Part shown: positions 5,285 through 5,529 of the stretch, piece by piece
How the letters are laid out: every line of letters starts with the position of its first letter
Numbering within the stretch: position 1 is the stretch's first letter
Assembly (NCBI GenBank): GCA_030589225.1
Contig: JAUUWD010000131.1
Span: 1 to 5,529, forward strand
Direction: 5' to 3'
Source: Desulfobacteraceae bacterium
GTDB lineage: Bacteria; Desulfobacterota; DSM-4660; Desulfatiglandales; Desulfatiglandaceae
Length of the DNA: 5,529 nucleotides
The notes under the pieces: generated by a model
Seen by the model: the letters and a program-made list of their open reading frames with translations, nothing else
Told to the model about the DNA's origin: nothing
Database searches by the model: none
Made by a program: the position numbers and the translations under genes

Positions 5285-5529
5285 TCATTTACAGGTTCGA
5301 GGCGTGATACCCTTTTCCTTGGCGTATTTGGCCGCGGATTCCTCGATCATACCCCTGACAAACTCCCTCATGGGGCTTATGGCATCACCTGTGCTCACCC
5401 ACTTCTCGCCGTCCCACTGCTGGACGAAGACCATCCCGCCCCCTTCATGGTCTTCACATGACAGTTTTACCGGCTGCATCAGGCCTTCGGCACCGATCTC
5501 TTTGATCCTCTCTTTGGTGATATTGAGGT
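5285..5529 (-). CDS. Liv-type ABC transporter substrate-binding protein, C-terminal part (5' end outside window)
   Basis: The frame stays open from the right edge and ends at TGA (5285-5287), giving 80 residues that start LNITKERIKEIG. The ending VKLSCEDHEGGGMVFVQQWD, then GEKWVS, IEESAAKYAKEKGITPRTC, resembles the C-terminal lobe of type I periplasmic-binding proteins of the LivK/Peripla_BP_6 family, which bind a small ligand in the periplasm and deliver it to a LivHMGF transporter. The N-terminal signal peptide and most ligand-binding residues lie outside, so the ligand cannot be inferred. The same-strand LivF-like gene 210 bp downstream supports the assignment. Permease and LivG-like genes are expected upstream, beyond the window, since none follow the ATPase. 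Confidence 0.85.
   Translation of the reverse strand, partial: LNITKERIKEIGAEGLMQPVKLSCEDHEGGGMVFVQQWDGEKWVSTGDAISPMREFVRGMIEESAAKYAKEKGITPRTCK

Noticed and set aside
5135..5461. Plus-strand open frame of 108 codons opposite the binding-protein gene
   Set aside because: It is antisense to a well-supported protein C-terminus and crosses the repeat cluster and stem-loop; the minus-strand reading has clear family resemblance.
1..5529. CRISPR array, tRNA, rRNA, transposase or attachment site
   Set aside because: No spaced direct repeats of 25-40 bp, no cloverleaf-like stretch, no integrase or transposase frame and no element ends were seen on either strand.

Overview
The window reads as an anaerobic Desulfobacterota (former Deltaproteobacteria) genome, probably a sulfate reducer or syntroph that degrades organic acids or aromatics. 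This is inferred from family resemblance: a 4-hydroxybutyryl-CoA dehydratase tail, a cytosolic GAF/PAS histidine kinase whose N-terminus starts with a K-P-T-Y-E-E-L coiled coil, and a branched-chain-amino-acid-type (Liv) ABC cassette with a basic C-terminal tail. No rRNA or other direct taxonomic marker is present.

Layout, left to right. (1) 1-528 (+): the C-terminal 175 residues of a 4-hydroxybutyryl-CoA dehydratase / vinylacetyl-CoA isomerase (AbfD family), cut by the window edge. (2) 580-3126 (-): a soluble hybrid-sensor-type histidine kinase (848 aa; coiled coil, GAF, coiled coil, PAS, GAF, HisKA, HATPase), convergent with abfD. Its catalytic domain carries a five-cysteine cluster and its H-box to N-box distance is unusually long. 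(3) 3127-3272: divergent promoter region with a very A+T-rich block. (4) 3273-4022 (+): a 249-aa protein with a nucleotidyltransferase-fold motif and a strongly basic C-terminal third, visibly more A+T-rich than its neighbours. (5) 4023-4258: convergent spacer without a gene, holding 7-bp repeats, a small hairpin and a long-range inverted repeat. (6) 4259-5074 (-): a LivF-like ABC ATPase. (7) 5075-5284: spacer with an octamer repeat cluster in two opposing orientations and a strong stem-loop. (8) 5285-5529 (-): the C-terminal end of a Liv-type periplasmic substrate-binding protein.

The two right-hand genes belong to one transport operon running leftward, with the binding protein upstream of the ATPase and a stem-loop between them that probably tunes their ratio. 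The kinase and the nucleotidyltransferase are divergent and appear to share an A+T-rich promoter block. No response regulator is visible for the kinase, and no toxin or HEPN partner for the nucleotidyltransferase.

I found no convincing new multi-gene system. The items most worth checking are the cysteine cluster inside the kinase ATPase domain, the nucleotidyltransferase that looks leaderless and foreign, and the period-8 repeat cluster between the transporter genes.
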